Positions 24,797 through 33,991 are shown, numbered from the stretch's first letter. The stretch: 64,000 bases of DNA from Demequina activiva (GCF_016862815.1 NZ_BONR01000001.1:248001-312000), one strand, 5' to 3'. Numbers and translations are program-made. Notes: generated by a model from the sequence alone, not told the origin.

Positions 24797-25558
24797 ATGT
24801 ACGCCCAGGAACGCCAGCAGTCCATCCTCGCCACCGCGCGCGCACGCGGCCGTGTCGAGGTCGGATCGCTCGCGGAGGAGCTCGGCGTCACGGTCGAGAC
24901 CGTGCGCCGCGACCTCACCGCTCTCGAGCGGCTGGGCGTCCTGCGCCGCGTGCATGGTGGGGCCCTCCCCGTCGAGCGGCTCACGCTCGAGCCGTCGCTG
25001 CAGTCCCGGCAGACGCAGTACGCGGAGGCCAAGAGACGCATCGGCGCGCGCGCCGCGATGGAGCTTCACGATGGCGACGCCGTGCTCCTGGACGCCGGGA
25101 CCACCACGCTGGCCATCGTGGACGCGCTGCCGCCGGAGCTGCGCCTCACCGTGGTGACCAACTCTGTCGCGGTCGCCTCACGGCTGTCCGAGCGCGAGCG
25201 CACCGAGCTGATGGTGCTGGGCGGGCGGGTGCGCCGGCGCACCGGCGCCGCGGTGGGCGAATGGCTCGCGGCCTCGCTCGCGGAGGTCACCGTCGACGTC
25301 GCGTTCCTGGGCACCAACGGCTTCACCGTCGAGCACGGTCTCACCACGCCGGACCAGGCCGAATCCGCCGCCAAGCGAGCCATGGCCGCCGCCGCGCGCC
25401 GGGTGATCTGCGTGACGGACGCCTCGAAGGCGGGCCAGGTCCACCTGCACCGGTTCGCCGCGACCGAGGAGCTGGCGCTCATCATCAGCGACTCGGACCT
25501 GGACGACGACACGGTGCAGGACTTCGAGGACGTGGGCGTGGAGGTGGCGCGCACGTGA
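24797..25558 (+). CDS. DeoR/GlpR-family transcriptional regulator
   Basis: A 253-aa regulator: N-terminal DeoR helix-turn-helix (residues 1-58; RQQSILATARARGRVEV, then VTVETVRRDLTALERLGVLRRVHGG) and a C-terminal sugar-phosphate-sensing domain with LDAGTTTLAIVDAL and FLGTNGF. Such proteins are usually repressors released by a pathway sugar phosphate. It lies inside the PTS operon and probably binds the ATGCCCGYTT sites at the operon promoter. GTGA overlap with the next gene. Confidence 0.92.
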   Translation: MYAQERQQSILATARARGRVEVGSLAEELGVTVETVRRDLTALERLGVLRRVHGGALPVERLTLEPSLQSRQTQYAEAKRRIGARAAMELHDGDAVLLDAGTTTLAIVDALPPELRLTVVTNSVAVASRLSERERTELMVLGGRVRRRTGAAVGEWLAASLAEVTVDVAFLGTNGFTVEHGLTTPDQAESAAKRAMAAAARRVICVTDASKAGQVHLHRFAATEELALIISDSDLDDDTVQDFEDVGVEVART

Positions 25559-26505
25559 TCGTCACCTTCACCCCCAACCCGAGCCTGGACCGCACCATCT
25601 CGCTCGACCGTCTCCAGCGCGGTCAGGTCCACCGCGCCATCGCGCTGCGCGACGATCCTGGCGGCAAGGGCGTCAACGTGTCACGGGCGCTTGCCGCGCA
25701 CGGCACGGACACGCTCGCGGTGCTGCCCGTGGGGATCGAGGCGGCTCGCACGTTCTCCGCGCTGCTCGAGGAGGCGGGCGTCGACTTCACGCTCGTCGAC
25801 CTGCCGGGAGCGCTGCGCACCAACGTGACGCTCGCGGAGGCGGACGGCACCACCACCAAGATCAACGAGCCCGGCCGCGAGTCCACGGCGGCGGACGCCG
25901 CCACCATGCTCGACGCCCTCGAGGCGCCGCTGAGGGGCGCCTCGTGGGTGGTGGGATGCGGCTCTCTGCCTCCAGGGCTCGACGGCACCCTCTACGCGGA
26001 CCTGGTGCGCCGTGCTCACGCACTGGGCGTGCGCGTCGCCATCGACACCTCCGGGCAGGCGCTGTCGGCGGCGATCGCCGCCGCGCCGGACCTGGTCAAG
26101 CCCAACGTCCACGAGCTCGCCGAGCACGCCGGCCGGCCGCTGCCCCATCTCGAGGACGTGCTCCGCGCGGCCCACGAGGTCCTCGACGCCGGCGTCACGA
26201 CGGTCCTCGTGAGCATGGGCGCTCAGGGAGCGATGGCGGTCACGCGCGACGGGGTCTCGCATGCGATCGCGGTCGCATCGCAGCCACGCTCGACCGTCGC
26301 AGCCGGGGACTGCCTGCTCGCAGGGTGGCTCCACGCCGTCGCCCATGGAGCCGGGCGCGACGAGGCGCTCGCCACGGCGGTGCGCTGGGGCACGGCGGCA
26401 GTCGAGCTGCCCGGCAGCCAGGTGCCGGGCCCGGCGCAGTCCGAGTCCGTCACCGCCACGCTCTCGCCGGCCCTCGATACTCAGCTGACCATGACCCACG
26501 ACTGA
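25555..26505 (+). CDS. 1-phosphofructokinase-family hexose kinase (PfkB)
   Basis: A 316-aa PfkB-type sugar-phosphate kinase of the FruK/LacC group. The N-terminus IVTFTPNPSLDRTISL and GGKGVNVSRAL are group signatures, and the PfkB C-terminal site is present as STVAAGDCLLAGWLHA with the catalytic Asp. FruK makes fructose 1,6-bisphosphate from fructose 1-phosphate; LacC acts on tagatose 6-phosphate. The GTG start at 25555 overlaps the regulator stop as GTGA. Its presence in a mannitol-type operon is informative about the pathway intermediate. Confidence 0.88.
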   Translation: MIVTFTPNPSLDRTISLDRLQRGQVHRAIALRDDPGGKGVNVSRALAAHGTDTLAVLPVGIEAARTFSALLEEAGVDFTLVDLPGALRTNVTLAEADGTTTKINEPGRESTAADAATMLDALEAPLRGASWVVGCGSLPPGLDGTLYADLVRRAHALGVRVAIDTSGQALSAAIAAAPDLVKPNVHELAEHAGRPLPHLEDVLRAAHEVLDAGVTTVLVSMGAQGAMAVTRDGVSHAIAVASQPRSTVAAGDCLLAGWLHAVAHGAGRDEALATAVRWGTAAVELPGSQVPGPAQSESVTATLSPALDTQLTMTHD

Positions 26506-26539
26506 CGCACCCGCGTCAGCGCTCATCGAAGGAGATGAC

Positions 26540-26818
26540 ATGTCCACTCGCACCGTCGCGATCGGCTCGAGCGTGGGGCTGCACGCCCGCCCGGCCGCGC
26601 TCTTCGTCAAGGCCGCAGGCGACGCGGGCCTCCCGGTCACCATCGCGAAGGAGGGCGGCAGCCCCGTGCCCGCGAACAGCATGATCGCCATCATGGCGCT
26701 CGGGGCGAAGCACGGCGACCGGGTCACCCTGGCCGCCGAGGGCGAGGGTGCGGAGGAGGTGCTGGACTCACTCGCGGAGCTGCTGGAGCGTGATCTCGAC
26801 GCGGAGCCCGCGTCGTGA
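26540..26818 (+). CDS. ptsH: Phosphocarrier protein HPr
   Basis: A 92-aa HPr that carries phosphate from Enzyme I to EIIA. The phosphohistidine is His15 in GLHARPAALF. The regulatory-site region reads ANSMIAIMAL with Ser47 aligned to the HPr kinase site of firmicutes, though most actinobacteria lack that kinase. GAAGGAG precedes the ATG. It overlaps ptsI by GTGA. Encoding the general PTS proteins inside a sugar-specific operon suggests this may be the main or only PTS of the cell. Confidence 0.95.
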   Translation: MSTRTVAIGSSVGLHARPAALFVKAAGDAGLPVTIAKEGGSPVPANSMIAIMALGAKHGDRVTLAAEGEGAEEVLDSLAELLERDLDAEPAS

Positions 26819-28479
26819 CGGTCGTCCAGGGCATCGGCGTCTCCGCCGGCATCGCATTCGGCGCCGTGGTGCGCGTGGGACGCGCGGTGCGCCCCCCGGA
26901 CAACGAGCCGGCCGCGGATGACGCGGAGCCGCGGATCCGAGAGGCGTTCGAGTCCGTCGCGAGCGACCTCGAGGCGCGCGTGGCCCTGGTCGAGGACACC
27001 GCTGCATCCATCCTCACCGCGACGGCGATGCTGGCCCGCGACCCGAGCCTCATCGACGGCGCGATCGCGCGGGCGGCCAGCGGGGCCGGGCCCGCGACCG
27101 CGATCGATGGGGCGACGCGCGAGTTCATGGACCAGTTCGCTGCTCTGGGCGGCTACTTCGCGGAGCGTGCCACGGACCTGCGCGACGTGGGCGACCGGGC
27201 GATCGCGGCGGTGATGGGCGCGCCGGCTCCCGGCGTTCCCGCTCTGGAGGAGCCGTGCATCCTGGTCGCTCACGACCTCGCACCCGCGGAGACGGCGACC
27301 CTGGACCGCACCAAGGTGCTGGGCATCATCACCGAGGCCGGCGGCCGCACCAGCCACACGGCCATCCTCGCCGCGCAGATGGCGATCCCCGCGGTCGTCA
27401 AGCTCCCCGAGGCCTCCGAGCTCGCCGATGGCAGGATCGTGATGATCGATGGCGATGCCGGCGCCGTCCACCTCGACCCGAGCCCCGCGACGGTCACGGA
27501 GCACCGCGAGCGCGGCGCTCGCCGAGCCCGTGCGCTCGAGCACGCCACGGGGCCGGGCAGCACCCTCGACGGCAAGCAGGTCAAGCTGCTCGCGAACATC
27601 GGCGGCGTGGACGATGCGGTGGCCGCGGGCGCCGCGGACGTGGAGGGCGTGGGGCTGTTCCGCACCGAGTTCGTGTTCCTGTCCTCCCCCACGGCTCCGA
27701 CCGTCGACGACCAGGCGGAGATCTACCGCCAGGTGTTCGAGCCCTTCGAGGGTCGCCGCGTGGTGGTGCGCACGCTCGATGCGGGCGCGGACAAGCCCCT
27801 GGCGTTCGCGGACCTGGGCGCGGAGGAGAACCCGGCACTGGGACGTCGTGGTCTGCGACTGTCCGCCGAGCGCCCCGACCTGCTCGACGCCCAGCTCGAG
27901 GCCCTGTCCGTCGCGGCCGGGCAGACGGGGGCCGACGTGTGGGTGATGGCACCGATGGTGGCCGATGCGCAGGAGGCCGCGTGGTTCGCGCGGCGGGTCC
28001 GCGAGAACGGCCTGCCCACCGTGGGCGTGATGATCGAGATCCCCGCCGCCGCGCTGCGTGCCGGCCACGTGATGGCGGAGGTGGACTTCGGCTCGCTCGG
28101 CACCAACGACCTGGCTCAGTACACGATGGCCGCGGACCGCATGCAGGGCGAGCTCGCCGAGCTGCTCGACCCGTGGCAGCCCGCGGTGCTGGACGTGGTG
28201 GCGAGCGCGGCCGAGGGCGCGGGACGCAACGGCAAGCCCATGGGCGTGTGCGGAGAGTCCGCAGGCGACCCGCTCATGGCGCTGGTGCTCGCGGGCCTGG
28301 GCTGCTCCAGCCTGTCGATGGCGCCGTCACGTGTGGCGATGGTGCGCTTCGCGCTGTCGCGACACACGTTCGCGCAGTGCGTCCGCCTCGCCCATCTCGC
28401 GCGCAGCGCCCGCACCCCTGCCGATGCACGGGCCGCGGTGCTCGCGGAGTGCGCCCCGGACCTCGCCGCGATCCTGTGA
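26815..28479 (+). CDS. ptsI: Phosphoenolpyruvate-protein phosphotransferase (Enzyme I)
   Basis: Transfers phosphate from phosphoenolpyruvate to HPr. The 554-aa protein has the N-terminal HPr-binding/phosphohistidine domain with His181 in GGRTSHTAILA and the C-terminal PEP-binding barrel, with VGLFRTEFVFL, the PALGRRGLRL segment, SLGTNDLAQY and the catalytic-Cys region MGVCGESAGDP. GTG 26815 overlaps the HPr stop. It is the last gene of the operon and converges on birA with only 15 bp between. Confidence 0.95.
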   Translation: MTVVQGIGVSAGIAFGAVVRVGRAVRPPDNEPAADDAEPRIREAFESVASDLEARVALVEDTAASILTATAMLARDPSLIDGAIARAASGAGPATAIDGATREFMDQFAALGGYFAERATDLRDVGDRAIAAVMGAPAPGVPALEEPCILVAHDLAPAETATLDRTKVLGIITEAGGRTSHTAILAAQMAIPAVVKLPEASELADGRIVMIDGDAGAVHLDPSPATVTEHRERGARRARALEHATGPGSTLDGKQVKLLANIGGVDDAVAAGAADVEGVGLFRTEFVFLSSPTAPTVDDQAEIYRQVFEPFEGRRVVVRTLDAGADKPLAFADLGAEENPALGRRGLRLSAERPDLLDAQLEALSVAAGQTGADVWVMAPMVADAQEAAWFARRVRENGLPTVGVMIEIPAAALRAGHVMAEVDFGSLGTNDLAQYTMAADRMQGELAELLDPWQPAVLDVVASAAEGAGRNGKPMGVCGESAGDPLMALVLAGLGCSSLSMAPSRVAMVRFALSRHTFAQCVRLAHLARSARTPADARAAVLAECAPDLAAIL

Positions 28480-28494
28480 CGCGTGCGTGCGCGT

Positions 28495-29352
28495 TCAGGC
28501 GCGCCGCACGCGCACGTCGCCGGCGAGCACCTCGGAGACCCCCGCATCGGCCTCCACCAGCAGGCCACCGGAGGCGCCGATGCCCACCGCGCGGCCCGTG
28601 ACCGGATCGCCGCCGGGAACGTCCACCGCGACCTCCCACCCGATGGTCGCGCACACCTTCTCGACCTCGGGGCGCACCGAGTAGTCGTCGGACTGACCCT
28701 CCCAGGCCGCGACGCCGTCGCGCAGGTGGGCCGCGAGGCGGCGCAGCAGCCGCACGCGGTCGAGCTCCGTCGCGCCGAGCGTCGCGAGCGACGCCGCATG
28801 AGGCACCGGCAGCTCCGCGGCGGACTGGGAGACGTTGATGCCGATGCCGGCGATCACGGCGCGCTGGCCCGGCACCGCCTCGCACAGGATGCCCACGACC
28901 TTGCGCCAACGGCCCCAGCCGGGGATGTCCTTGGCGCCGGCCTCGACCACCACGTCGTTGGGCCACTTGAGATACGCCCCCAGGCCCACGTCGCGCAGCG
29001 CGCGCACGGTAGCGAGGCCCGCGATCAGCGGAGCCCACCCGTAGCCGGCGGGGGCGATCCCCTGCGGACGCAGCACCACGCTCACTGTCAGCGCCGCTCC
29101 GGCTGGAGTCGCCCACGACCGGCCGGCACGGCCACGGCCAGCGGTCTGGTGGTCCGCCACCAAGGCGCTCAGGTGCGGCCAGGCATCGGGGTCCTCGGTG
29201 ACCGAGCGCATGAGCGCGGTGTTGGTGGACGGCGACGCGGCCACGACGTCGAGGCGCGACAGCTGGCGCGAGGGTCCCACGATGGGCTCCAGGGACGCCG
29301 CGCGCAGCGGCTCGCGGGAGGCGGCCACGGCTGCGGGCGACGGGGAGATCAC
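28495..29352 (-). CDS. birA: Biotin--[acetyl-CoA-carboxylase] ligase
   Basis: Attaches biotin to the carrier domain of acyl-CoA carboxylase. The 285-aa protein has the biotinyl-AMP site GRGRAGRSW, the KWPNDV segment with the catalytic Lys and GIGINVSQS. There is no N-terminal DNA-binding domain, so it is a class I ligase without repressor function. The GTG start at 29352 lies 6 nt after a TAGCCT hexamer, suggesting a leaderless mRNA. It is divergent from the carboxylase beta-subunit gene, matching the usual actinobacterial neighbourhood. Confidence 0.93.
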   Translation of the reverse strand: MISPSPAAVAASREPLRAASLEPIVGPSRQLSRLDVVAASPSTNTALMRSVTEDPDAWPHLSALVADHQTAGRGRAGRSWATPAGAALTVSVVLRPQGIAPAGYGWAPLIAGLATVRALRDVGLGAYLKWPNDVVVEAGAKDIPGWGRWRKVVGILCEAVPGQRAVIAGIGINVSQSAAELPVPHAASLATLGATELDRVRLLRRLAAHLRDGVAAWEGQSDDYSVRPEVEKVCATIGWEVAVDVPGGDPVTGRAVGIGASGGLLVEADAGVSEVLAGDVRVRRA

Positions 29353-29357
29353 CCGGC

Positions 29358-29364
29358 TAGGCTA
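29358..29364. promoter_or_regulatory. Overlapping divergent -10 elements, birA / acyl-CoA carboxylase
   Basis: The 7-bp palindrome TAGGCTA provides TAGGCT as a -10 on the plus strand and TAGCCT on the minus strand, sharing five bases. The minus element is 6 nt from the birA GTG; the plus element is 27 nt from the carboxylase GTG, which has its own AGGGAGG site. Confidence 0.5.
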
Positions 29365-29390
29365 ACGGGCAGACTTCTCAAGGGAGGAAC

Positions 29391-30980
29391 GTGTCCGACA
29401 TCAAGCCCACCAAGTCCACCGCAGGCGCGCTCGAGCAGCTGCGCGGCAAGGTCGACGAGGCCGTCACGCAGCACGAGGCCGTCGCGCAGGACAAGCAGCA
29501 CGCACGCGGCAAGAAGTCCGCCCGCGAGCGCGTCGAGATGCTGCTCGACGAGGGCTCGTTCGTCGAGTTCGACGCCTTGAGCCGCCACCGCAGCCGCAAC
29601 TTCGGCCTCGAGAGCAACCGGCCCCACGGCGACGGCGTCATCACCGGCTACGGCACGGTGGATGGCCGTCAGGTCGCGGTGTTCTCGCAGGACTTCACCG
29701 TCTTCGGCGGCTCGCTGGGTGAGGTGCACGGGCAGAAGATCACCAAGATCCAGGACTTCGCCCTGCGCACCGGTGTCCCGCTGATCGGCATCTCCGACGG
29801 CGGTGGGGCCCGTATCCAGGAGGGCGTCGCGGCGCTCACCCAGTTCGCGGAGATGTTCCGCCGCAACGTGGCCGCCTCGAGCGTGATCCCGCAGATCTCG
29901 ATCATCCTGGGACCCAGCGCTGGCGGTGCGGTCTACTCGCCGGCCCTGACGGACTTCATCGTCATGGCGGACGGCACGTCGCAGATGTTCATCACCGGCC
30001 CGGACGTCATCAAGTCCGTCACCGGCGAGAACGTCACGTTCGAGGAGCTGGGCGGAGGCCAGGCGCACAACACCAAGTCCGGCGTGGCGCACTACCTGGC
30101 CAGCGACGAGGACGACGCGATCGAGTACGTCCAGCACCTGCTGCAGTTCCTGCCGCAGAACAACCTCTCGGATCCCCCGGCATGGGAGCACGAGGCGGAC
30201 CTCGCTGCCACCGAGGAGGACGAGGCGCTCAACACGATCGTCCCGGACTCGGACAACCAGCCCTACGACATGCGCACGGTCATCGAGACGGTGCTGGACG
30301 ACGGCGAGTTTTTCGAGATCCAGCCGCTGTTCGCCCCCAACGTCCTCGTGGGCTTCGGCCACGTCGAGGGCCAGTCGGTGGGAATCGTCGCCAACCAGCC
30401 GCAGTCCATGGCCGGCACGCTCGACATCAACGCGTCCGAGAAGGCCGCGCGCTTCGTGCGCACCTGCGACGGCTTCAACATCCCGGTGCTCACCTTCGTG
30501 GACGTCCCGGGCTTCCTGCCGGGCGTGGACCAGGAGCACCAGGGCATCATCCGCCGTGGCGCCAAGCTCATCTTCGCGTACGCGGAGGCGACGGTGCCGC
30601 TGGTGACCGTCATCACCCGCAAGGCCTACGGCGGCGCGTACATCGTGATGGCCTCCAAGCAGCTGGGCGCGGACGTCAACCTCGCGTGGCCCACCGCGCA
30701 GATCGCGGTCATGGGTGCGGGCGGCGCGGTCAACATCCTGCAGCGCCGCGCGCTCGCGAAGGTCGCGGAGGACGGCGGCGACGTCGAGGCCGAGCGGGCA
30801 CGCCTCACGCAGGAGTACGAGGACCAGATCGTCAACCCGTACGACGCCGCCGACCGCGGCTACGTGGACGCCGTGATCGAGCCATCCGAGACCCGCGCGC
30901 ACATCGTCCGCGCGCTGCGAGCGCTGCGCACCAAGCGCGCCGCGCTGCCGCCCAAGAAGCACGGGAACATCCCGCTGTGA
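29391..30980 (+). CDS. accD: Acyl-CoA carboxylase beta (carboxyltransferase) subunit
   Basis: Carboxyltransferase that moves CO2 from carboxybiotin to acetyl- or propionyl-CoA. The 529-aa protein has two crotonase-like halves, with the [16 protein letters not shown] start, the GGGARIQEG acyl-CoA site and [10 protein letters not shown] plus [11 protein letters not shown] of the carboxybiotin half. It matches the AccD5/PccB type of actinobacteria. GTG 29391 has AGGGAGG 5 nt upstream. The epsilon subunit follows by 13 bp and the biotin carboxylase is encoded 4.5 kb downstream. Confidence 0.95.
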   Translation: MSDIKPTKSTAGALEQLRGKVDEAVTQHEAVAQDKQHARGKKSARERVEMLLDEGSFVEFDALSRHRSRNFGLESNRPHGDGVITGYGTVDGRQVAVFSQDFTVFGGSLGEVHGQKITKIQDFALRTGVPLIGISDGGGARIQEGVAALTQFAEMFRRNVAASSVIPQISIILGPSAGGAVYSPALTDFIVMADGTSQMFITGPDVIKSVTGENVTFEELGGGQAHNTKSGVAHYLASDEDDAIEYVQHLLQFLPQNNLSDPPAWEHEADLAATEEDEALNTIVPDSDNQPYDMRTVIETVLDDGEFFEIQPLFAPNVLVGFGHVEGQSVGIVANQPQSMAGTLDINASEKAARFVRTCDGFNIPVLTFVDVPGFLPGVDQEHQGIIRRGAKLIFAYAEATVPLVTVITRKAYGGAYIVMASKQLGADVNLAWPTAQIAVMGAGGAVNILQRRALAKVAEDGGDVEAERARLTQEYEDQIVNPYDAADRGYVDAVIEPSETRAHIVRALRALRTKRAALPPKKHGNIPL

Positions 30981-30993
30981 TGGAGGGCGACCA

Positions 30994-31233
30994 GTGACCG
31001 AGGACTCCGTCGAGGCTGCCGCCGGCATGCGCATCGTGAGGGGATCACCAGATGACGCGGAGCTCGCCGCGCTGGTGGCGGGCGTGGTCGCCGTGTCCAC
31101 GGCGGCCGCAGACGAGGAGACGCCCGGCGCGCCCACGTCAGCGTGGATGGACCGCACCCGCACCATGCGCGGGCGGCGGCTCATGCTCCCGCTGGGCCGC
31201 GGCGACGCCGCCTGGCGTCACTCGCTGCGATGA
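30994..31233 (+). CDS. Acyl-CoA carboxylase epsilon subunit
   Basis: A 79-aa small subunit that stabilises actinobacterial acyl-CoA carboxylase complexes. It has the family layout: an N-terminal strand IVRGSPDDAELAALVAGVVAV, an Ala-rich linker and a C-terminal SAWMDRTRTMRG segment. GTG start 13 bp after the beta subunit; its stop overlaps the next gene as ATGA. Confidence 0.85.
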   Translation: MTEDSVEAAAGMRIVRGSPDDAELAALVAGVVAVSTAAADEETPGAPTSAWMDRTRTMRGRRLMLPLGRGDAAWRHSLR

Positions 31234-31811
31234 GGCGCGACCTCGCCCTGCTCGCCGCCGCCGTGGCGGCGCCTCAGGTCTACGCGCGCGTCACCACCCG
31301 CGGCGAGCGCGCATCGGCCGCCTCCGGCGACCTGAGACCGGCCGATGCGGCACTGGTGCTGGGCGCGCGGGTGTGGGCGGACGGACGGCCCAGCCTCTTC
31401 CTGCGTCAGCGCGTCGAGGCCGGCGTCACGCTGTACGAGCGCGGCCTCGTGCCGCGGCTGATCCTGACGGGCGCGGGCGCCAATCGCGAGGGGCTCGACG
31501 AGACGGAGGCCATGTGGCGCACGGCAGTGGAGCTGGGGGTTCCCGAGCACGCGCTCACGCGTGACCCCGACGGCCACGACACCCGCGCATCGGCGCTCAA
31601 TGCGCGCGACCGCGCGGGTGTGTCCAGCGTGATCGTGTGCTCGCAGGAGTTCCACCTGCCGCGCGCGATGTGGCTGTGCCGCAGCGTGGGCCTCGACGCG
31701 CAGGGGGCCTTCCCTCCGGTGCTCGCCAAGGAGCACACGCTGATGGGTTACGCGCGCGAGCTGCCCGCGACGTGGAAGGCCGCGCTCGAGATCCTGCGCG
31801 ACCGGGTCTAG
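31230..31811 (+). CDS. YdcF/SanA/ElyC-family protein (DUF218)
   Basis: A 193-aa protein with the DUF218 fold: AALVLGARVWADGRPSLFLRQRVEAG, then RLILTGAG and CSQEFHLPRAM. A short hydrophobic N-terminus (ALLAAAVAAPQVYA) may anchor it in the membrane. Members affect envelope permeability and vancomycin sensitivity in enteric bacteria; the biochemical role is unknown. ATG 31230 overlaps the epsilon-subunit stop. Its stop codon overlaps the stop of the convergent GH39 gene within the palindrome CTAG. Confidence 0.85.
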   Translation: MRRDLALLAAAVAAPQVYARVTTRGERASAASGDLRPADAALVLGARVWADGRPSLFLRQRVEAGVTLYERGLVPRLILTGAGANREGLDETEAMWRTAVELGVPEHALTRDPDGHDTRASALNARDRAGVSSVIVCSQEFHLPRAMWLCRSVGLDAQGAFPPVLAKEHTLMGYARELPATWKAALEILRDRV

Positions 31812-33442
31812 TCGGCCCGCGCGGGCGCGATGCTCGCCACCGCCCACGGGGGCAGCGTCAGCGACATGTCGAGCACGCCGTCCTCATCGACGGTGAGCGT
31901 GTCGCGCGCGAGGTCGTCCGCGACCGCATGCAGCTCTCGCTCCTGCTCGCGGGTGAGGTTGAGCGGCTCCCCCATCCGGTGCCACGCTCGCGCCACGTTG
32001 CCGTGATCGAGGTCCACGCGAACCACCTCGTACGCGGAGCCCGGCTCGAGGCCCGCGATGCGGTGGCTGACCTGGATCGCCGGGCCCCTGCTCTCGTAGG
32101 CCGCCGCCTCGGCGTAGGAGTCGCAGGCCCGCACCGAGGCGCCGTTCATGTCCGCGGGATAGTTGACGAGCACGGCCGCGACCTCGCCGGTGGCGCTCGA
32201 CCGGGTGATCACGCCGTGGTCCATCGCCTGGAGGAGCTCGTCGCCCAGGCGGGCCAGCATCTCGAAGGCGTGGAACGTGGGCTTGTGGATGCCGCGCTCC
32301 GTGACGATGCCGAAGCCTCCGTGGAAGGGGCCCATCCCGGCGCCGCCCTCCTCGAAGATGTCGGTGAACGTCCAGTACGAGATCGAGTCCGCGAGGTCCG
32401 CGCAGCGCAGGTACGCGCGGGTGATGTACGCGGCGCCGAAGACCGTGTCGTGGATGCGGTCGCGGCTCGACGGCGAGCTGGACCACTCGGTGATGTGCAC
32501 CTCCGCCCCTGCGTAGGGGCTGGCGTCCAGGATGGCGTGCAGGCGGCGAAGGTCGTCGCGCGTCGCGTCCGCGTGGCGGGTGATGTGGACCAGCTCGTCG
32601 TTGGCCGCGAAGGCGAAGTCCGTGGGATACAGGTGCGTCGAGACGAAGTCGACGGGCAGCTCGCGCTGCGCGCAGAAGTCGAGCAGCTCCTGGATCCAGA
32701 CGGGGCGCCAGTCCAACGCATCCGGGTCCGGCGCATCGGCCGTCGCGGCCTCCACGGAGCGGTCCTCGACCTCGCCCGCGTAGCGATCGTCCGGCACGAA
32801 CACCGAGGTCGACGGCCCTCCCACCAGCAGCCCGGGGTCGACGGCCTTGATCGCGCGCACCGTGTGCTCGTACAGCTCGAAGTACTCGGTGCGGGTGCCC
32901 GTCCAGAAGTGCGGCACCAGGTTGGGCTCGTTCCACACCTCGAAGCGCCAGGTGCGGACCTCGTCGATGCCGTAGCGCTCGACCCAGTGGCGCACGGTCG
33001 CGTCGACCAGCGCGACCCACCCGTCCATGTCGTTCGGCGGTGAGCAGTGGGCGCCCCACCAGAACACGGTGCGGTGCTGCGTCGCGAGGCCGGACGGCAT
33101 GAACCCCAGCTCCACGAAGGGCTTCACGCCCAGGTCCAGGATCGCGTCGAAGAGGCTGTCGACGTAGCTGAAGGTGTGCACGGGCTGGTCGAGCACGGTG
33201 TCGGGCCCGAAGCCGCTGCCGTAGCTCGAGCGGTGGACGAACATGTCGTCGTGGAACAGTCCGTGGAAGCGCAGGTACCGGAAGCCGATGCGGTCGACCG
33301 CCTGGGCGAGCTGGCGCTGCCAGTCGGCCCGCAGACCCTCGTTCGCGCGGCCCGCTCCCACGCACTCGTTCCATACGTGGCGCAGGGGAGTTGCGGCCGC
33401 GCTCGCGGCGTCGATGACGGGGGAAGGCTGGGACGCAGGCAT
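31808..33442 (-). CDS. Glycoside hydrolase family 39 (beta-xylosidase-like)
   Basis: A 544-aa cytoplasmic glycosidase with a TIM barrel followed by a beta domain. The acid/base is Glu172 in EVWNEPN and the nucleophile is Glu319 in HITEWSSS, both as in GH39 beta-xylosidases. RFHGLFHDDMFV near the N-terminus is also typical. No signal peptide, so it acts on imported xylo-oligosaccharides or related glycosides; the substrate is not certain. It is a single gene opposite to its neighbours inside an otherwise conserved acyl-CoA carboxylase/Maf neighbourhood, which suggests insertion of an accessory gene. Confidence 0.9.
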   Translation of the reverse strand: MPASQPSPVIDAASAAATPLRHVWNECVGAGRANEGLRADWQRQLAQAVDRIGFRYLRFHGLFHDDMFVHRSSYGSGFGPDTVLDQPVHTFSYVDSLFDAILDLGVKPFVELGFMPSGLATQHRTVFWWGAHCSPPNDMDGWVALVDATVRHWVERYGIDEVRTWRFEVWNEPNLVPHFWTGTRTEYFELYEHTVRAIKAVDPGLLVGGPSTSVFVPDDRYAGEVEDRSVEAATADAPDPDALDWRPVWIQELLDFCAQRELPVDFVSTHLYPTDFAFAANDELVHITRHADATRDDLRRLHAILDASPYAGAEVHITEWSSSPSSRDRIHDTVFGAAYITRAYLRCADLADSISYWTFTDIFEEGGAGMGPFHGGFGIVTERGIHKPTFHAFEMLARLGDELLQAMDHGVITRSSATGEVAAVLVNYPADMNGASVRACDSYAEAAAYESRGPAIQVSHRIAGLEPGSAYEVVRVDLDHGNVARAWHRMGEPLNLTREQERELHAVADDLARDTLTVDEDGVLDMSLTLPPWAVASIAPARAD

Positions 33443-33537
33443 CAGTGGAGCGCTCTCCGTTCGGGCGATCGGTGCGGAGCTTCGCGGTCGTGCTCGGACC
33501 GCGCCGCACGCTCATCGTGCCAGACGCTGCTCCCCCG

Positions 33538-33900
33538 CTAGATCCAGACGATGAATCCCAGCACCGCCGTCACGAGGGCGAGCGCGCCGGGGACGAGGGT
33601 TCCGTTGATCGGTTCGCCGTGCGAGCGGTGGTTGACGACGGCGAGCACCATCACGATCACGAGGCCCGTGGCGGCGATGGGCGCGAGCACGGGGGCGATG
33701 CCGGTGAGGGGAGGCAGGATGAGGCCCAGCGCGCCCACGACCTCCACCGCGCCGATGGCGCGCTCGCGCGCCATGGTGCGACGCTCGGGCAGCACGCCCT
33801 TGTCTCGCAGGGCGGACTCGGGTCCCGCGATCTTCATGCCTCCGGCGAAGACGAAGGCGAGTGCGGCGACGCTGGCGACGATCCAGTAGGCGATGGTCAT
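33538..33900 (-). CDS. DoxX-family membrane protein
   Basis: A 120-aa protein with four predicted membrane spans and the DoxX-like pattern AGGMKIAGP, RAIGAVEVVGALGLILPPLTG and a charged VVNHRSHGE loop. DoxX proteins are linked to redox or thiol stress in some bacteria; no function is proven here. It is divergent from the marR gene, and the shared 91-bp region holds palindromes likely to be MarR operators, so it is probably the regulated target. Confidence 0.85.
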   Translation of the reverse strand: MTIAYWIVASVAALAFVFAGGMKIAGPESALRDKGVLPERRTMARERAIGAVEVVGALGLILPPLTGIAPVLAPIAATGLVIVMVLAVVNHRSHGEPINGTLVPGALALVTAVLGFIVWI

Positions 33901-33924
33901 GGGATCCCTCGATTCAGAGTTTCA

Positions 33925-33938
33925 GTTGAATTTTCAAC
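33925..33938. promoter_or_regulatory. MarR operator candidate 1
   Basis: GTTGAATTTTCAAC is a perfect 6-bp inverted repeat with a 2-nt spacer in an unusually AT-rich patch, 25 bp upstream of the doxX start. Confidence 0.5.
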
Positions 33939-33962
33939 AATCAGAAAGGTAGTACCTGCCCG

Positions 33963-33985
33963 TTGAACCGTCAAGTTGTTATGAT
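33963..33985 (+). promoter_or_regulatory. marR extended -10 promoter and operator candidate 2
   Basis: TTGAACCGTCAA (33963-33974) repeats the TTGA/TCAA arms of the first palindrome. It is followed by TGTTATGAT, an extended -10 with hexamer TATGAT at 33980-33985. The marR GTG is 6 nt further on, so the mRNA is probably leaderless and autoregulated. Confidence 0.5.
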
Positions 33986-33991
33986 TTCGAC

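Noticed and set aside
29349..31184. 611-aa open frame on the minus strand
   Set aside because: Antisense to the carboxylase beta subunit and epsilon genes; no ribosome binding site or domain.
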